This document shows, one piece after another, positions 11,626 to 23,021 of a stretch of DNA of 64,000 nucleotides. The stretch is taken from positions 1 through 64,000 of the forward strand of contig JAFEMH010000760.1 in the NCBI GenBank assembly GCA_022495995.1, read 5' to 3'. The notes beneath the pieces are model-generated. The model saw nothing but the letters and a program-made list of their open reading frames with translations, had not been told where the DNA came from and made no database searches. Numbering within the stretch: the first letter of the stretch is position 1; each line of letters opens with the position of its first letter. The position numbers were made by a program, and so were the translations under genes. The stretch is from Adenophora triphylla var. japonica (taxonomy: Eukaryota; Streptophyta; Magnoliopsida; Asterales; Campanulaceae).

Positions 11626-12982
11626 TGTTGGGTTTTATGGGTCCATGCGCAGCGAAATTAAGCATCAAATAACATAAAACCCAAGGAGCCTAGGATCCGT
11701 TCTATATAATTAACTTGAAAACCTATGAGATAGATGTAACCAACCTTGAACGCTTTCCGTTCTTGAGCTATCGAACGATTTGATTATGTGATTTTGAATC
11801 ACAAACTTCGTTCTTCAACTTGCTTGAACTCTAGGCCTTGATCGATGAACGAGCGAAGACCCTCTTTCGGTATCCACACCTTTGAATGAATCCAAGAACA
11901 ATTTCTTGAAGATTGCTAGATCTTTAAACCTTGGAAGAATATTGAGAATATGTTTGTGTATTTCTTTTGAGAATTTCGGCTAGCTATTTAGGGTTGACAG
12001 ACGTTCATATTTATAGTACATTAGTATAGAATATGAATCCTAACCGAATTAGGAAAAGATTCTGTCAAACCGCCTCAGTGGCTTGTTGTGTCGCACGACC
12101 ACACACAACACATGGCCTATTGTGTCGCACGACCATACAAGGTCAGTGAGGAGTTTCTCAATCATTCTTCCAATGGTTTAATCAATTCATTCTAGTTGTG
12201 TGTGACCCAATAGGATTACATTATGTTGGCAATGAGTTCGATCGTATCGACCCTCATAAGACATAAGCGGACTCTAGCAAGCCATTATGTCTACCCAAAT
12301 AATGTAACGTAAGAGTTCACGTTTCCAACGGTTCACTTCCATTTCTCCCTTTGCCTCACGATGTTATATTGAACACAAGTCATGGTCCTCGTCAACTTGT
12401 CTTTGTTCAATGCTTTCTCGATTCTTGAGTACAATGATAATTTCAATCATATTGGGGTACGGTCATACACTTTATCATTATCACTCATCGAGGGGCCCAA
12501 GCAAAACATCTCTCTTTTGAGGGACAAATTCCATCTTGACTTATCATCCTTCCCATCATGAATCCGATCATGCCAAAGATAGCCTTTATAGATATCGTGT
12601 TAAGATACCGTTTGACTAAAATCAAACATGACTTTCATCATATGTAAGGTCATGATAATCTCAGGTCTAGGGATTAAATGAAGTAACCTTATGAGATTTA
12701 ATTATGACATTTGACCATGACATAAATCTCATGCGGGTCAAGTCCAGTCACTTGTTTCTCTAACAAGTACCCATAATTTCAATGTGCATCTCTATGCATA
12801 TAATCATCGTATGATTATCCATTGACAATTATACTAATTATTCTCTTAATAATTAGGGACGGAGATTATTATAAAAAAAATATACAAAACATATAATAAT
12901 CGAATAATAAACATCTCATATAATAATAAATAATGTCAACACATAAGTCTATTAATCATAGGCCTAGGGCATAACACTAACA
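11626..12982 (-). repeat. 5' LTR of copia element E
   Basis: This 1357-bp copy of 4955-6312 differs mainly by single substitutions. It carries the same duplicated tgtgtcgcacgacca segment. Transcription of the element would start here, running toward lower coordinates. Confidence 0.93.
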
Positions 12983-14449
12983 CAATCGAGGGGCATAGCC
13001 CCCAAATTGAAACTGCTGAGACCGAGAGGCCAATCAATATACCAGCTGTCGAGGAGACGGACCACGTCCATCGGTCCTCGAGCCAGAAGAGGCCTCATTC
13101 TGGTTCTACTGAGGAGCCTCCTTCCAAACGGGCTGCCGATGATGCTTCAACTCCTCCAGTCCTTACCCCTCAAACGATCGAAACCTATTCTGAGGCCGAG
13201 GAGCTAGCTCGGAAACTTATCGCCACGCCCAAACCCCTAAGAGGCCTCAACTTACTTGCCAGGGAAGTCGCTCACGTTAGGCTGGGCCGAGCAGCTGTCT
13301 AAAGGGCCATGGACGAGGAGCTTTTTGAGAAGTTATGCCGGGACAAGCCTAGCAAGGAAAACATGGTCGACCAGAAAGGCCTGTTGATATACGAGGTGAC
13401 TATCTTGTATATTACTTCTCGTACTTTGCACTTGTATTATTTCTGACGTTGCTTTTTAATATTACAACTTACTACTATTGCGGCCTACGAGAATATACAC
13501 AACAAGGTCGTGGACAAGCAAATAGCTGAGCTTAAGGCAGGGCTGAGAAGGGGAGAGTCCGAGATGGCTGCAGCTGCCGAGTTGCTGAAGGCCAGGGACG
13601 CTGAGCTGGAGGTCGAGAAGGCGGCTAAGACCAAGGTCGAGGAAGAGATGAATCTCGTCGAGGAGGCCAAGGGGCAAGTCGAGGAAGCCCTCAGGCTAAA
13701 AGATGCTGAGATTGCTGAGCTGAGGAGGCTCAAAGCCGAGATCACGTAGAGAGCCGAGGGGGCTGAGGCTAAATGCCTAGAACTGGAGGCCGTCATTCCG
13801 TCCAAGGAAGAGGAGGCTATTGCTCGTTTCAAGAATAGCTCGGCCTTTAAAGATGCTGTCAACGATAAAACATCCACTATGTTCTAGGATGGCTACCTGC
13901 ACTTGGCCCGTCGGCTTATGATGGACACCTCCCATGGCCTAGACTTAGCGGCCGTTGCTCAGCTTGTATGCCAGGATGGGTATGATGAAGCAGCTCGGGC
14001 TCTTCACTTCCTTGTCCCTTATTCTGAATACAACTTGGAGGTGATTGTCATGATGGATGCTCGAGAGGGCCGAGATGCTTGGGTTCCTCCGTCCGTCGAT
14101 CCCGATAATCTCAAAGCTCTAATCGAGAGGATTGAGGATGAGATGGAGGTGGACATTGAAGGGAAAATTGCTGAGGAGCCCATTGACGAGGAGACTCAAT
14201 TCAATGCTCAAACTGAGCAAGTCACCATCACCACCACCCTTGAGGCCGAACTGAATGCTGGTGCCGACGAACAGGCCTTCTTCGGGGAACCCCCTCAGAG
14301 GAAGAAGCCTTAGAATTTTTTCTTTCTGATGTAATAGAATAGGGTCATGTAATTTACTTCATGAATATTAATGAAATGTCCCTTTCTTCTAATTCATGTC
14401 GTTGACAACTTTTATGCTTTGACATTTGACTGTTTGAATGCTTGTTTGT

Positions 14450-15050
14450 GGTTTTTGCACAAGTACAAGCCTAATTTTTGGTAAAGCCGAGGGAGGGTTC
14501 CTCGTACTTCGCGCTTGATCTTAAAAAAAGGAGGATAGTTCGGTTTTAGGAGTTGTGGCAATTTTGCCTGTCCAAGCCATTAGGCCGAGGAAGGTTCCTC
14601 GGTCTTGACTGTTGGATGTTTTCTTCTTTATCGTCTCCTTATGCCGAGGAAGATGACTCGTGCATAGGTTTTAGACGTGGAATGCTTGTAGTCGTTTTAG
14701 GCCGAGGAGTTTCCTTGGCTAGACGTGGGCAAGTCATTAGGCTGAGGAAGGTTCCATGGTCTTGACTATTGGATTTTTCTTCTTTTTGATCTCCCTATGC
14801 CGAGGAAGATGACTCGTACATAGGTTTCAGATGGTCTTGCCTGTAGTCGTTTGAGCCGAGGGGTTTCCTCGTCACGACGTTAGGCTTCCTTCTTTTTCAT
14901 CTCCTTACACCGAGGAAGGTGACTCGTACGTAGGTTTTAGATGTTGGCCAGTTAGTCGGTTATGCCGAGGTAGGCTAGACGTTTGGCTTGTCCCTTGAAG
15001 AGTCGAGGATAGGATCCTCGTCTTCCAGTGTTGAGTTAGTAGTGGCAGTT
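14450..15050. repeat. Degenerate tandem repeats in the 3' untranslated block of Tat element A
   Basis: Units of roughly 100-150 bp repeat the phrases gccgaggaag, ttcctcggtcttgactgt, ctccttatgccgag and gactcgtacataggtt three to four times. The same block occurs in element B (29040-29640). It lies between the antisense gene and integrase, a region known to vary rapidly in Tat elements. Confidence 0.6.
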
Positions 15051-15172
15051 GCCTTGCATGTTGAAGAAGTAAATTTCATAAACTGAATTTGATTACACCG
15101 AACTGCAATCCTACCTTATTGAAGAAATAAACATTAACAACTACTAATTTATTACATAAAAATAAACTAGAA

Positions 15173-15347
15173 CTAGTGATAGTACTTCCGGAGGTTGTCG
15201 AAATGCCACGGATGCTTGAGCTCTTTCCCTTCCTTAGTCTTTAATATGCAAGTCCCTTCTCGAATGACATGAGTTATGATATAGGGACCTTCCCAAATTT
15301 GGGAGAGCTTGTTCTGTTCTGCCTTCCGACCAGTAGCTTCAATTTTT
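15173..15347 (-). pseudogene. Integrase C-terminal fragment of Tat element A
   Basis: The minus-strand frame carries ATGRKAEQNKL, WEGPYIITHVI and a final HFDNLRKYYH, matching the end of integrase in element B (29789-29977). Only about 57 residues remain; catalytic and zinc-binding parts are gone. Upstream the sequence switches to copia gag. Confidence 0.75.
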
Positions 15348-16048
15348 CTCGGCAACTCTATTGCTTTTCTCAATGCTAAGTCGAAGGATAAGCCCTTCAA
15401 CGCTCATCTCCTTTCTCTTATGCTTAAGGTAATTCTTGAAATCATTCCAAGAGGGAGGCAACTTTTCAATCATTGCAGCCACTTGAAAACTTTCACTTAA
15501 CATCATACCCTCGGCATATATCTCGTGCAAAATCATTTGAAACTCATCCACTAGAGACTTCACAGTTTTTTAGTACACCATCTTAAAATCAAGGAAACGG
15601 GCAACAATGAACTTCTTTGTTCCTGCATCCTCAATTTTATACTTATGGTCCAAGGACTCCCACAATTCCTTAGCATTCCTCTTCTCTCTAAACACATTAT
15701 AGAGATCATCAGACAGTCCATTAAAAACATAGTTCTTACAAAGGAATTCCCCATGTTTCCACGTTTTAACCGCAACCAAGGTTGTTACATCGGTCTCGTT
15801 TTCGGCCACATTTGGCATATCTTCTTCCAGATACTTAGCCAAATTTATAGTGGTAAAATAGAAAAGCATCTTTTGCTGCCACCTCTTGAAGTCGTGGCCA
15901 ACAAACTATTCTGTCTTTTCAGCATCGGGGGTTGAGATGTGAATAGTTTGACGATTAGTCACAACAGATGTGCCTTGAGAACCATTTCCAATTTGGGTCG
16001 CAGTCACAGTTTCCTTTACAGTCACATTTTGTTCAGTAGTAATTTCTG
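15348..16048 (-). pseudogene. Copia gag fragment joined to Tat element A
   Basis: A UBN2-type gag different from that of element E. It reads [14 protein letters not shown] (about 15870), [38 protein letters not shown] and FKNYLKHKRKEMSVEG before running into integrase-like sequence. Stops interrupt it near 15910 and 15567 without frame change. Its upstream edge at about 16048 follows a pyrimidine-rich TTTTTTGTTTCAG, like a splice acceptor. No zinc knuckle, pol or LTR pair is attached, so it is a remnant. Confidence 0.75.
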
Positions 16049-16059
16049 AAACAAAAAAC

Positions 16060-16972
16060 AATTTTATCAGTTCAATATTTCAGTAAAACGTATCCCTTCT
16101 TAAGGGAGTAAGTCTTAATATTGTTAGCAAAATTACAATTAAAGGAGGAAATAAAATTACAAAAATTTAAATACAATTAAAATTGTAAAGCAACTGAATC
16201 GGCAGTAACAATCTTATTGTGCACGAGCCTTGATGAATCAGTCTCCTTAATACTTATTCGTCCCCTCACCGATAGTGCTTGAGGCTGCCTTGGACGTGAG
16301 TCTCCCAGGATATAACGTGCAGACCGGAGGTACTTTGCATCTGCGAATTGGCTGTGTGCCTAGATAGTATCACCAAGATGCATAAATACATGGAGACCAA
16401 GGAAAGAGATTGGTAACAATATGCAGCAAGAGAGAGAGATCGGAGGTTGCTGGAAAGTTAGGTGTATCCAAATGGTTTGTGATGGCTCCATCTTATAACC
16501 ATAACTGGCCAAACTGAACAGTCATCATCATTTACGAAATTAACACCATTTTAATTTCGTATGACTATTACAAAAGGAAGAAATCATATCATATATCAAG
16601 CTTGAGTGGCTGTTACAAATCTGTTCATGATAATGGGAATTTATTTCTGATTCAAGGAAAAAAATAGCAAAAGGTGGGCTAGCGCGAGTTGGCCAATTTG
16701 GAACCACATTTGTATCCGCAAGCAAATGAGTTCGGTAACCCGAAGCCTAATTCGGATCATGATTTGCACCCCTCTTTGTGCACCTATGCCGGGAGAGTAA
16801 GAGCCATTATGCCACACATTTATATCCCTTATCAAAGTGTAGGAGTATTTAAACTTGATAGATTTTACATTCCCATTTCATGTGGGATAACCACATTTTT
16901 TCTGCTTCAACCCACTAACTTTAAGCCTTAATATCTCATTCATGCATTAACCATTTTGGACAAAAAAATATT
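16060..16972 (-). other. Possible degraded LTR upstream of the copia gag fragment
   Basis: This non-coding stretch lies where the 5' LTR and leader of the 15348-16048 fragment would be. On the minus strand it starts TGTCCAAAATGG at 16972 and contains a TATA-like ggttataaga near 16500. No second copy, primer binding site or target duplication was found in the window, so the assignment is tentative. The short frames here have no recognisable product. Confidence 0.25.
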
Positions 16973-17854
16973 CAATTAAAATGTTCTCATGAAGTAGAAC
17001 ACAAATCCACATTCAATTTGGTCATTTAACAAATAATCTATTTAGGAAAAATTATCAAATTTCCTTCACACCCACTAATATTTTCCAACATCCTCTCCTC
17101 CACGCATAGTTACACGCTCCCTCTCTCTACTTTCTCTCTCTACCCTCCCATCTCCGATCAATCCTCTCCCCTCCGACCACCCCTTTCCTCTCTCTCATAA
17201 ATTATTGAGACGGAGGGAAAAAAGCGTTTAAAAGCTAAAACATGTTTCCTATCCAGATTTCTAGATCCAACTTGTGGATTCCCTTCTCAAAATTTAAGGT
17301 GGTACAGTTTGATGGAAAATTGAGCTTTACCCTTTGACAATATTTATCTTGCTCCGAGAATTAGTTGTGAAAGAAATGCAATGAATATGGATGAGGTTGA
17401 TTCATTTCTTTGATGATCTATTATCTGATCTCCATTCTTGGCAAATTATTTTTTTTAATAATAGTTTGAATAAAATATTTTGAACTCCAGTTGGATTTCT
17501 TGAAATTGTGAGTGATCGTTGTTTGTTTTTTGATAATTTGATTAATAATTACGTAACGTTGCTTAATAAAAAAAGATAAGCATTAACAACTATTAAAAAA
17601 TTGAAATTTTTTATTAGCACAAGTACATAAAAATCGATCACACCATAAAAGAGTAAAAAAATATCATTTATTTTGGAACAGATGACGTATAAGGATTAAT
17701 AATTGTTGATATAAACCACATATCCCAGCTTCTTGGTTGGATTTAACCATTTGGAATTTTAGACAGTTTCCTCCTAAAAATATAAGATCCCATTTGGATT
17801 TAATCATTTTGAGTTTCAAATTTTTTTATAAAATAACAAAAAAAAAAAAAAGGG
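16973..17854. other. AT-rich spacer with CT-rich tract
   Basis: No gene is seen. Positions 17090-17215 are a pyrimidine-rich tract (ctctctctac, ctctctctct). A run of A followed by ten G lies at about 17840-17862. Confidence 0.4.
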
Positions 17855-17869
17855 GGGGGGGGCCATAAA

Positions 17870-18300
17870 AGGAGAAAAAATGAACTAAAAACTATTGTGA
17901 ACTCAACAAATATGACAAAGTCTCATAAATGGCAAAAATAGAGATCGTAAAAAACTAAAAACAAATGTGAACTTAACTAAAAACAACTGTGATCTTAACA
18001 AATATGTTTAATAATCTCATAAAATTATAAAAATGAAGGCCATAAAAGATTAAAAAGAATTGTAAACTTAACTAAAAACATCTATAAACATAACAAATAT
18101 GTCAAAGAATCTCATAAAATTGCAAAAATAGAGACAATAAAATACTAAAAACAACTGTCAATTTAACTAAAAACAGATATGAATTTAACAATTTGTCAAA
18201 GAATCTCATAAAATTGTAAAAATAGAGGTAATAAAAGATTAAAAATAACTGTTAACTTAATAAAAAAGTGTGAATTAAGTAAATGGTAGCCATTTTCATG
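17870..18300. repeat. Degenerate tandem repeat, unit about 93 bp
   Basis: About four and a half units share aacaaatatgtcaaag, aatctcataaaattg, aaaaatagag, ataaaagattaaaaa and tgtgaacttaac in the same order. The units have diverged considerably and code for nothing. It looks like an old minisatellite or the interior of a degraded transposon. Confidence 0.6.
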
Positions 18301-18754
18301 CAGAAATTATGAATTTAGCTAAAACAATTGTGAACTTCTGTTAGTTATTTTTGGACCAATTGTGAAACATTATCGTGAACTTCTAAAAAATAATCGTGAA
18401 CTTGTAACAAATGAGAACTTCTCGAATTTGCTCCAGATATGTTGACGCTATTAGTTTGATTCGTATTGACGATATGAACACAATGATGGCATTGGATTCT
18501 TTTTTTTTTGACTTCTTGAAATTAATATATTTCATTTTAAAGCTTTGAGGGAAAAAAACGAGGGATGAGAGAGAGTGTGACAGCTGGCCCCTTAATGACG
18601 CGTGTGTGCATCTATAAAGGAGGACCTGGTGGTCGATTCCGAAAGCATGTATCTTATGTCGTAGTTTTTGTTAGAGTGGGAATGATTTAATAATTGCCCC
18701 TTAAAAAATAATCATTATTTACACCTATTAGTAAAATTAAGAAAGAGAAATTAA
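18301..18754. other. Spacer, no gene recognised
   Basis: AT-rich sequence with no conserved frame and no terminal repeats. It ends with the left copy of the SINE target duplication (18739-18754). Confidence 0.4.
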
Positions 18755-18886
18755 GGGGTGTTGCCACCCTGGCTGCCTCGGGTATATACCGCGATTTACC
18801 TCCGCCAGCATACTGAGGGATCGGTACCTGGTGGTCCAGGATTGATCCGGCAAAGCTGGGAAACCTGGGTAATCAAAAAAAAAAAA
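18755..18886 (+). mobile_element. SINE-like retroposon with poly(A) tail
   Basis: A GC-richer body of about 120 bp starts ggggtgttgccaccctgg and ends ctgggtaatc, followed by a run of A. It is flanked by a direct repeat, aagaaagagaaattaa, at 18739-18754 and 18885-18900, whose last A residues overlap the tail. A variable-length duplication plus terminal poly(A) is the mark of LINE-machinery retroposition. A sequence like a pol III B box (ggattgatcc) lies inside. The family is not one I can name. Confidence 0.75.
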
Positions 18887-19034
18887 GAAAGAGAAATTAA
18901 ATCTCAGTCTTTCTTTTCTCTCATTATTTTACATGGCATAAGTGAAGTCTTTGCCCCCCCCCCTCTAAAAAAAATCAAGGGTTCGAGTTCGATTACCTTT
19001 CTTGATCGGAAGAAGAGAAATGCTATATTCCTTA

Positions 19035-19289
19035 GGGCTCGTCTGATAGGCCGATAGAATTAGCCTGTGTTAATAGTGTGTTAATAGTGGGGGATTATTA
19101 ATCAGGAGATTAATAACACCACCCTTTTTTTGGGGATTAATATGAAAGGGTTAGAGGGGATAAGAGTGGATAAAAAGCTTATTCGAGTTGTACCCAGGAT
19201 TATTACTCCCATTGCATTTAGCCTACCAAACACCAAGATTATTGGACTAATAATCATATCCAACTCTAATCAGGCTACCAAACGACCCC
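19035..19289. mobile_element. Tourist-like MITE (PIF/Harbinger), copy 1, 255 bp
   Basis: The inverted termini gggctcgtctgatagg and ctaccaaacgacccc are flanked by TTA on both sides (19032-19034, 19290-19292). The GGGxxCGTTTGGTAG-type end and 3-bp TTA duplication are typical of PIF/Harbinger MITEs. A second copy in the opposite orientation lies at 59206-59459. Confidence 0.82.
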
Positions 19290-19304
19290 TTAGTTTAAAA
19301 AGTA

Positions 19305-19905
19305 CTCCATCCGCTCCATTTAAAGTTTCACCTTTTATTTAAATGAGTGTTTCTGTAAAAGTTTCACCTTTCCTAAAATGATAATAAATGTGGGCCCCAT
19401 TTGTCAACCCCACTCACTTTTTCCTCTCACATACTCCCCCCGTCCCGATAGAACTTGCATAGTTACTGTTTGCACGGAAATTAAGGAAAAAGTTAGTGAA
19501 AAAAATGTTGTGAGTATGAAAAGTGAGGTTGGAGAGAGAAAGTGGGGTATAAAATAGTGATTTAATTGGTGTTGTGAGTATAAAAGTAAAGTATGAGAGA
19601 AAATTAGTGGATAGAATAGTAAAGATTCTTTGTCATTTTAGAAAGTGTACAATTTGTAATGGGATGCACAATGAGGAAAGTGTGCAAGTTGTAGCAGGAC
19701 GGGGGGAGTATTTAAACTGTGGGCCCCACTTGTCATATCCACTCACTTCTTCCCTCTCACAACCCTACTCCAACTCATCACTTTTCTTAATTTACGTGCT
19801 TCACAAAAATGATAAAACATCATGCGAATCACTTTTCTTAATTTACATGCTTCATCAAAATTGTCACCAAAATGGTGTAACATCAGGCAGGCGGGACGGA
19901 GGGAG
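19305..19905. mobile_element. Stowaway-like MITE, outer copy, interrupted
   Basis: The right end is gggacggagggag followed by TA; the left end is a degraded ctccatccgctcc preceded by TA. Partial internal symmetry (gtgggccccat on the left, gtgggccccac on the right) suggests a long hairpin-forming element. A second MITE is inserted at 19434-19708. Confidence 0.6.
19434..19708. mobile_element. Stowaway-like MITE nested in another MITE, 275 bp
   Basis: The termini ctccccccgtccc and ggacggggggag are near-perfect inverted repeats flanked by TA (19432-19433 and 19709-19710). The inner ends atagaacttgca and tgcaagttgta extend the symmetry. Confidence 0.78.
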
Positions 19906-20492
19906 TATAGTGTATAGCTCATTTCGTTTTATGACAGAGGGGGAATCAATTAATCGTTATAGTTTTAGACATCAATAGAAACAATAAATTAATTAAATAA
20001 TCCAAAATAGTTCTCCAAATTTCCAACAGAGAAATCAACTTCTAACCAATGTCATGAAAATATGAAACTCTTTTTATACACTTTATTTCATTGTCAATGG
20101 TCATTTTCCAACTTCACCTAAAAATGCACATAATACATAACCATCTACCATTTGACATACTTAAACATAAAAATATAAAATAATAATAAATAAATCAATG
20201 ACATCATTAATTTATGAAAATAAAAAGAACACTATCAGAGTACATCAATTGTGTTTCTCTCCAATGTAAATCAACAACAAAAAAATAAAAATAATAACAA
20301 ATGGTGTCTAACTAAAGCATACCAGCAAAAGTCATCCTTCTAAACCTTCAATTTCATCTCTTCTAATACAACTACAACAAATAAATGGATAAAAAAGGTC
20401 ATAAATTCAAATATAGATATACATATATAAACGATAAATCGGAAAAAATAATATAAATGCACATAAGAGAGTAGATTATGCATAAAAAAGAC
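19906..20492. other. Spacer and probable 3' untranslated region of the HT1-like gene
   Basis: AT-rich sequence immediately downstream of the kinase stop codon (minus strand). No frame or repeat is recognised. The 3' untranslated region must lie in the high-coordinate part, but its end cannot be fixed by eye. Confidence 0.4.
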
Positions 20493-23021
20493 TCAGGAAT
20501 GTACAGGTTTGGAAGAAGAGCTCGAGGGAACGCAGATTTTTAACCGATCAAAGATGGCCTTCTTGTTGACTAGTCCTGAATGAAGTGTAAGCGGAAGGCC
20601 TTCTTTAACACATTCATCGTACTTCTCCAATGCAGATACTATGTCAGTGAAGTCGGGGCGTTTGGATGGATTTGCAGCCCAACAACGCTTTATCAGGTGT
20701 GCAAGTGCGGGCTGACAACTTGCAGGCAGTGGTGGCCGCTCGTTCTGTTCAAATGTCCAAATTATTAGGGAATAAGTAAGATTTTCTTCCAAATTTGGGA
20801 CAAAGAAGATGAGTTCAACGATCAAAAGTACTAGAGGTAATGCAGATTTATGTTCAACGGTCTTAGAACAAGAATTTGCATAAGAAAAATGAAAATTTAC
20901 TACCGAAATAAGGGAAATTAATGGTTTATGTAGCGTAATATGTCAAAAATTTCGCATAATGTAACGTACTCACTGGTGAACATCATAATACATAATACAA
21001 CGTACTTTTCGAAATGTATAGAAATAATGCACGTACTAGTATTTTTACTTACGGCGTTAAAAAACTAATGAAACTGCCAACATGGCACTGCCACACCAGT
21101 GTCACGTTGTCAAAGTTAGCATCGGTGCGGTGCTGACATGGTGCAAGCGTAGATATGACGTGGCACTGCCACATTAGTGTCATGCTGGCAGTTCTGTTAG
21201 TTTTTTTTGCGAAATACGTTGTATTTATACTGTTACTAATGAGAACATTACACTATTTGAAAAAATTACGAAAGTAAAATAAGCTAACCTTTTCTGCCAC
21301 AGCAAACGCGGCCTGCACAGGGGTCATGCCTTGAAAAGGCAACAACGCAGTCGTGAGCTCCCAAAGAACAATACCAAAGCTATAAACATCAACTTTCCTT
21401 GTATAAGGTTTCTCCTTCACCATCTCCGGAGCCATCCAACGATAAGTTCCCATATTTCCCTTAGACTCTTGAGTCTGCGTTTCTAAACAAGAAGTCCCAA
21501 AATCTCCAACTTTAACACGCATTTCGTCATTCAAAAGCAAGTTGCTCGATTTCAAGTCCCTATGAACCACACCTTGTGAATGAAGATATTCCATTCCTCT
21601 TGAAATATCTAGAGCCAACCTCAAAATAGTCTCGGTTGAAAGAGAGTAGGGCTCTTTCTTGTTAAGGTACATCCTTAAAGTTCCTTGAGACATGTATTCG
21701 GTGATGATGCAGTAAACGGGAGGCTTTTTGCAAGCAGCTATGAACTATCATAGAAAGAATGGGCAATCATTACAAGCTGCAATGATTGTGGAGAGAAAGG
21801 GGAAAACATTCATAAACTTAGCCACAAATTTAGAGTTCTGCGTGCAGATAATTGGTAAAATATTGTCGTAATGTAAAGAATTTTATTATTAATTTTTTAT
21901 GACTGCCTTCAAACTCAACTCGACAAAACTTATGCGAACTCCCAAGTATTTGGGGTCAGCTTTCACCTTGTATCATCTGCTAAGAGTATGACAGCAACAA
22001 CGATAGTAATCCTTAAGTGCAGAAAAATATTCATTTAGAAACACATATTACACTCTGCTCTTACAGGGTGCTTCTCTATAGTTACAAACAACAACCATAA
22101 AGAAGAATATTGGCAACCTTAACAGTTCAATGTTTAAGCTAGTTTTATGTTGTCAGATTCTTGATTTTTCGCGCTTCTTTGTACTCAAGCCAATGAAGCA
22201 TAACTACTTATAAAAACACGCCACTTTTTGAGTTGGCCGATATATAGGGCCATTGCAACTAAGTAACTTACAATCCTCCAGCCTAAAAATGGAAGACTAG
22301 AAAATGATGCTAAGATGGTGTGTTTAAGGGAGATTGATATCAATCCGATGTATTATATCAAATAAAGTTACAAATGAGAAAATTAGGCAACGATCCAACT
22401 ATGAAAACTTTAATATGATCAATTCTTAAGATTTTCTCTTTTCATTTAACAATTCAATCATATACCATAAAGTATACTTAAACAAGTTGCAAGAAAATTA
22501 AAGCAAGTCAACAACATAAGAAAGCATATCATTTGCATTAGTAACTTGGAATCAACTAACAATATATACTTAAAACTTGCATATATAAAGATATAAAAGC
22601 TAACCTGAACTATATTGGGATGATATAGGCGGGAAAGCAAGGCGACTTCAGATTTAAATTGTTGTTCAAGCATAGCTCTAGTCTCCTCCTTATGAGTAGG
22701 AATCCTCACCATTTTCACAGCACATGCCCTTTGCTTGTAAATCCCTCTATATATCCTACTATGTGCCCCTGAGGCAAACTTGTTGCCTATGAATAACTGT
22801 GAGAGATCAGCGGTCCATTCTTCTTGATCCTCCTTTGGCACTTCCCAAGTCTCCACATTTTCAGAGTCCAAAATCATTGACCATGATTCCAAGCTATCAA
22901 ATCTTTTCCTTTCCATATTTTCCATTTCCACCTTCCATTGGGATTTTGATGAAGATGCAGGGTAAGAAAATGGCTTCTCCTTCTTTCGGAATCGAAAAGG
23001 ACTGAAGCAAGAACTTGTCAT
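20493..23021 (-). CDS. HT1-type (HIGH LEAF TEMPERATURE 1) Raf-like protein kinase, three exons
   Basis: Exons are 22605-23021, 21289-21744 and 20493-20744 (complement), all phase 0, giving 374 residues; each intron starts GT and ends AG. The start MTSSCFSPFRFR fits the Arabidopsis HT1 N-terminus. Kinase motifs: Gly-loop FASGAHSRIYRG (about 82-93), Lys103 in AVKM, HRDLKSSN with Asp202, DFG at 220-222, APE at 244-246, and the end of the domain in exon 3 (CWAANPSKRPDF). Nothing essential is missing; Arabidopsis HT1 is slightly longer (about 390). HT1 acts in guard cells as a negative regulator of CO2-induced stomatal closure, with CBC kinases downstream and MPK4/MPK12 as inhibitors (established in Arabidopsis). 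It is the only intact host gene seen. A close paralogue in the same kinase subgroup cannot be excluded. Confidence 0.9.
20940..21245. mobile_element. Possible MITE in intron 2 of the HT1-like gene
   Basis: The intron holds inverted segments (aactgccaacatg at about 21074 and catgctggcagtt at about 21182), direct repeats of tggcactgccaca, and outer segments aatacaacgta and tacgttgtatt in inverted orientation. This fits a hairpin-type non-autonomous transposon. Target duplication and exact ends were not resolved. Confidence 0.4.

Larger units (their letters stand above)
4955..12982 (-). mobile_element. Ty1/copia LTR retrotransposon E, 8.0 kb, complete but decayed
   Basis: Two LTRs of about 1357 bp begin TGTTGGG and end CTAACA on the plus strand. 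They flank a minus-strand gag-pro-int-RT-RNase H array. Flanks CAACC (4950-4954) and CAATC (12983-12987) form a 5-bp target duplication with one mismatch. A primer binding site matching initiator tRNA-Met lies next to the 5' LTR and a polypurine tract next to the 3' LTR. Integrase precedes RT, the copia order. LTR identity is about 98% by eye, so insertion was fairly recent and post-dates Tat element A. Multiple nonsense codons make it non-autonomous now. Confidence 0.93.
3468..14313 (+). pseudogene. Antisense additional gene of Tat element A (putative gypsy-type transposase family), broken
   Basis: This is the same gene as at 25971-28885, in antisense to the element. Exon 1 (3468-3765) begins MTHSWEHSPRF and ends at a GTAAG donor; exon 2 resumes after GCAG at 3878 in frame. 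The copy is dead. About 190 bp are missing at about 4085, creating a stop after the Arg/Gly-rich segment. The frame changes again near 4250. A copia element interrupts it at 4955-12982. The 3' part (12988-14313) includes a coiled-coil-like segment (13510-13749) and the acidic C-terminal block (13903-14313). The family resembles the antisense frames of Tat and Grande-type elements; no biochemical role is established. Confidence 0.75.
1357..15347 (-). mobile_element. Tat-type Ty3/gypsy element A, 5'-truncated, with nested insertions
   Basis: This is the 3' part of an element closely related to B (24447-56873): 3' LTR, antisense gene, a repeat-rich untranslated block and the integrase C-terminus, in the same order and orientation. 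It stops inside integrase at about 15347, where copia gag sequence begins, so protease, RT, RNase H, gag and the 5' LTR are missing. A copia element (4955-12982) and a hAT element (1978-2719) are inserted in it. Without these it is about 5.2 kb. It cannot be autonomous. Confidence 0.85.

Noticed and set aside
16540..16931. Short frames on both strands
   Set aside because: No recognisable product; the stretch looks like a degraded LTR or spacer.
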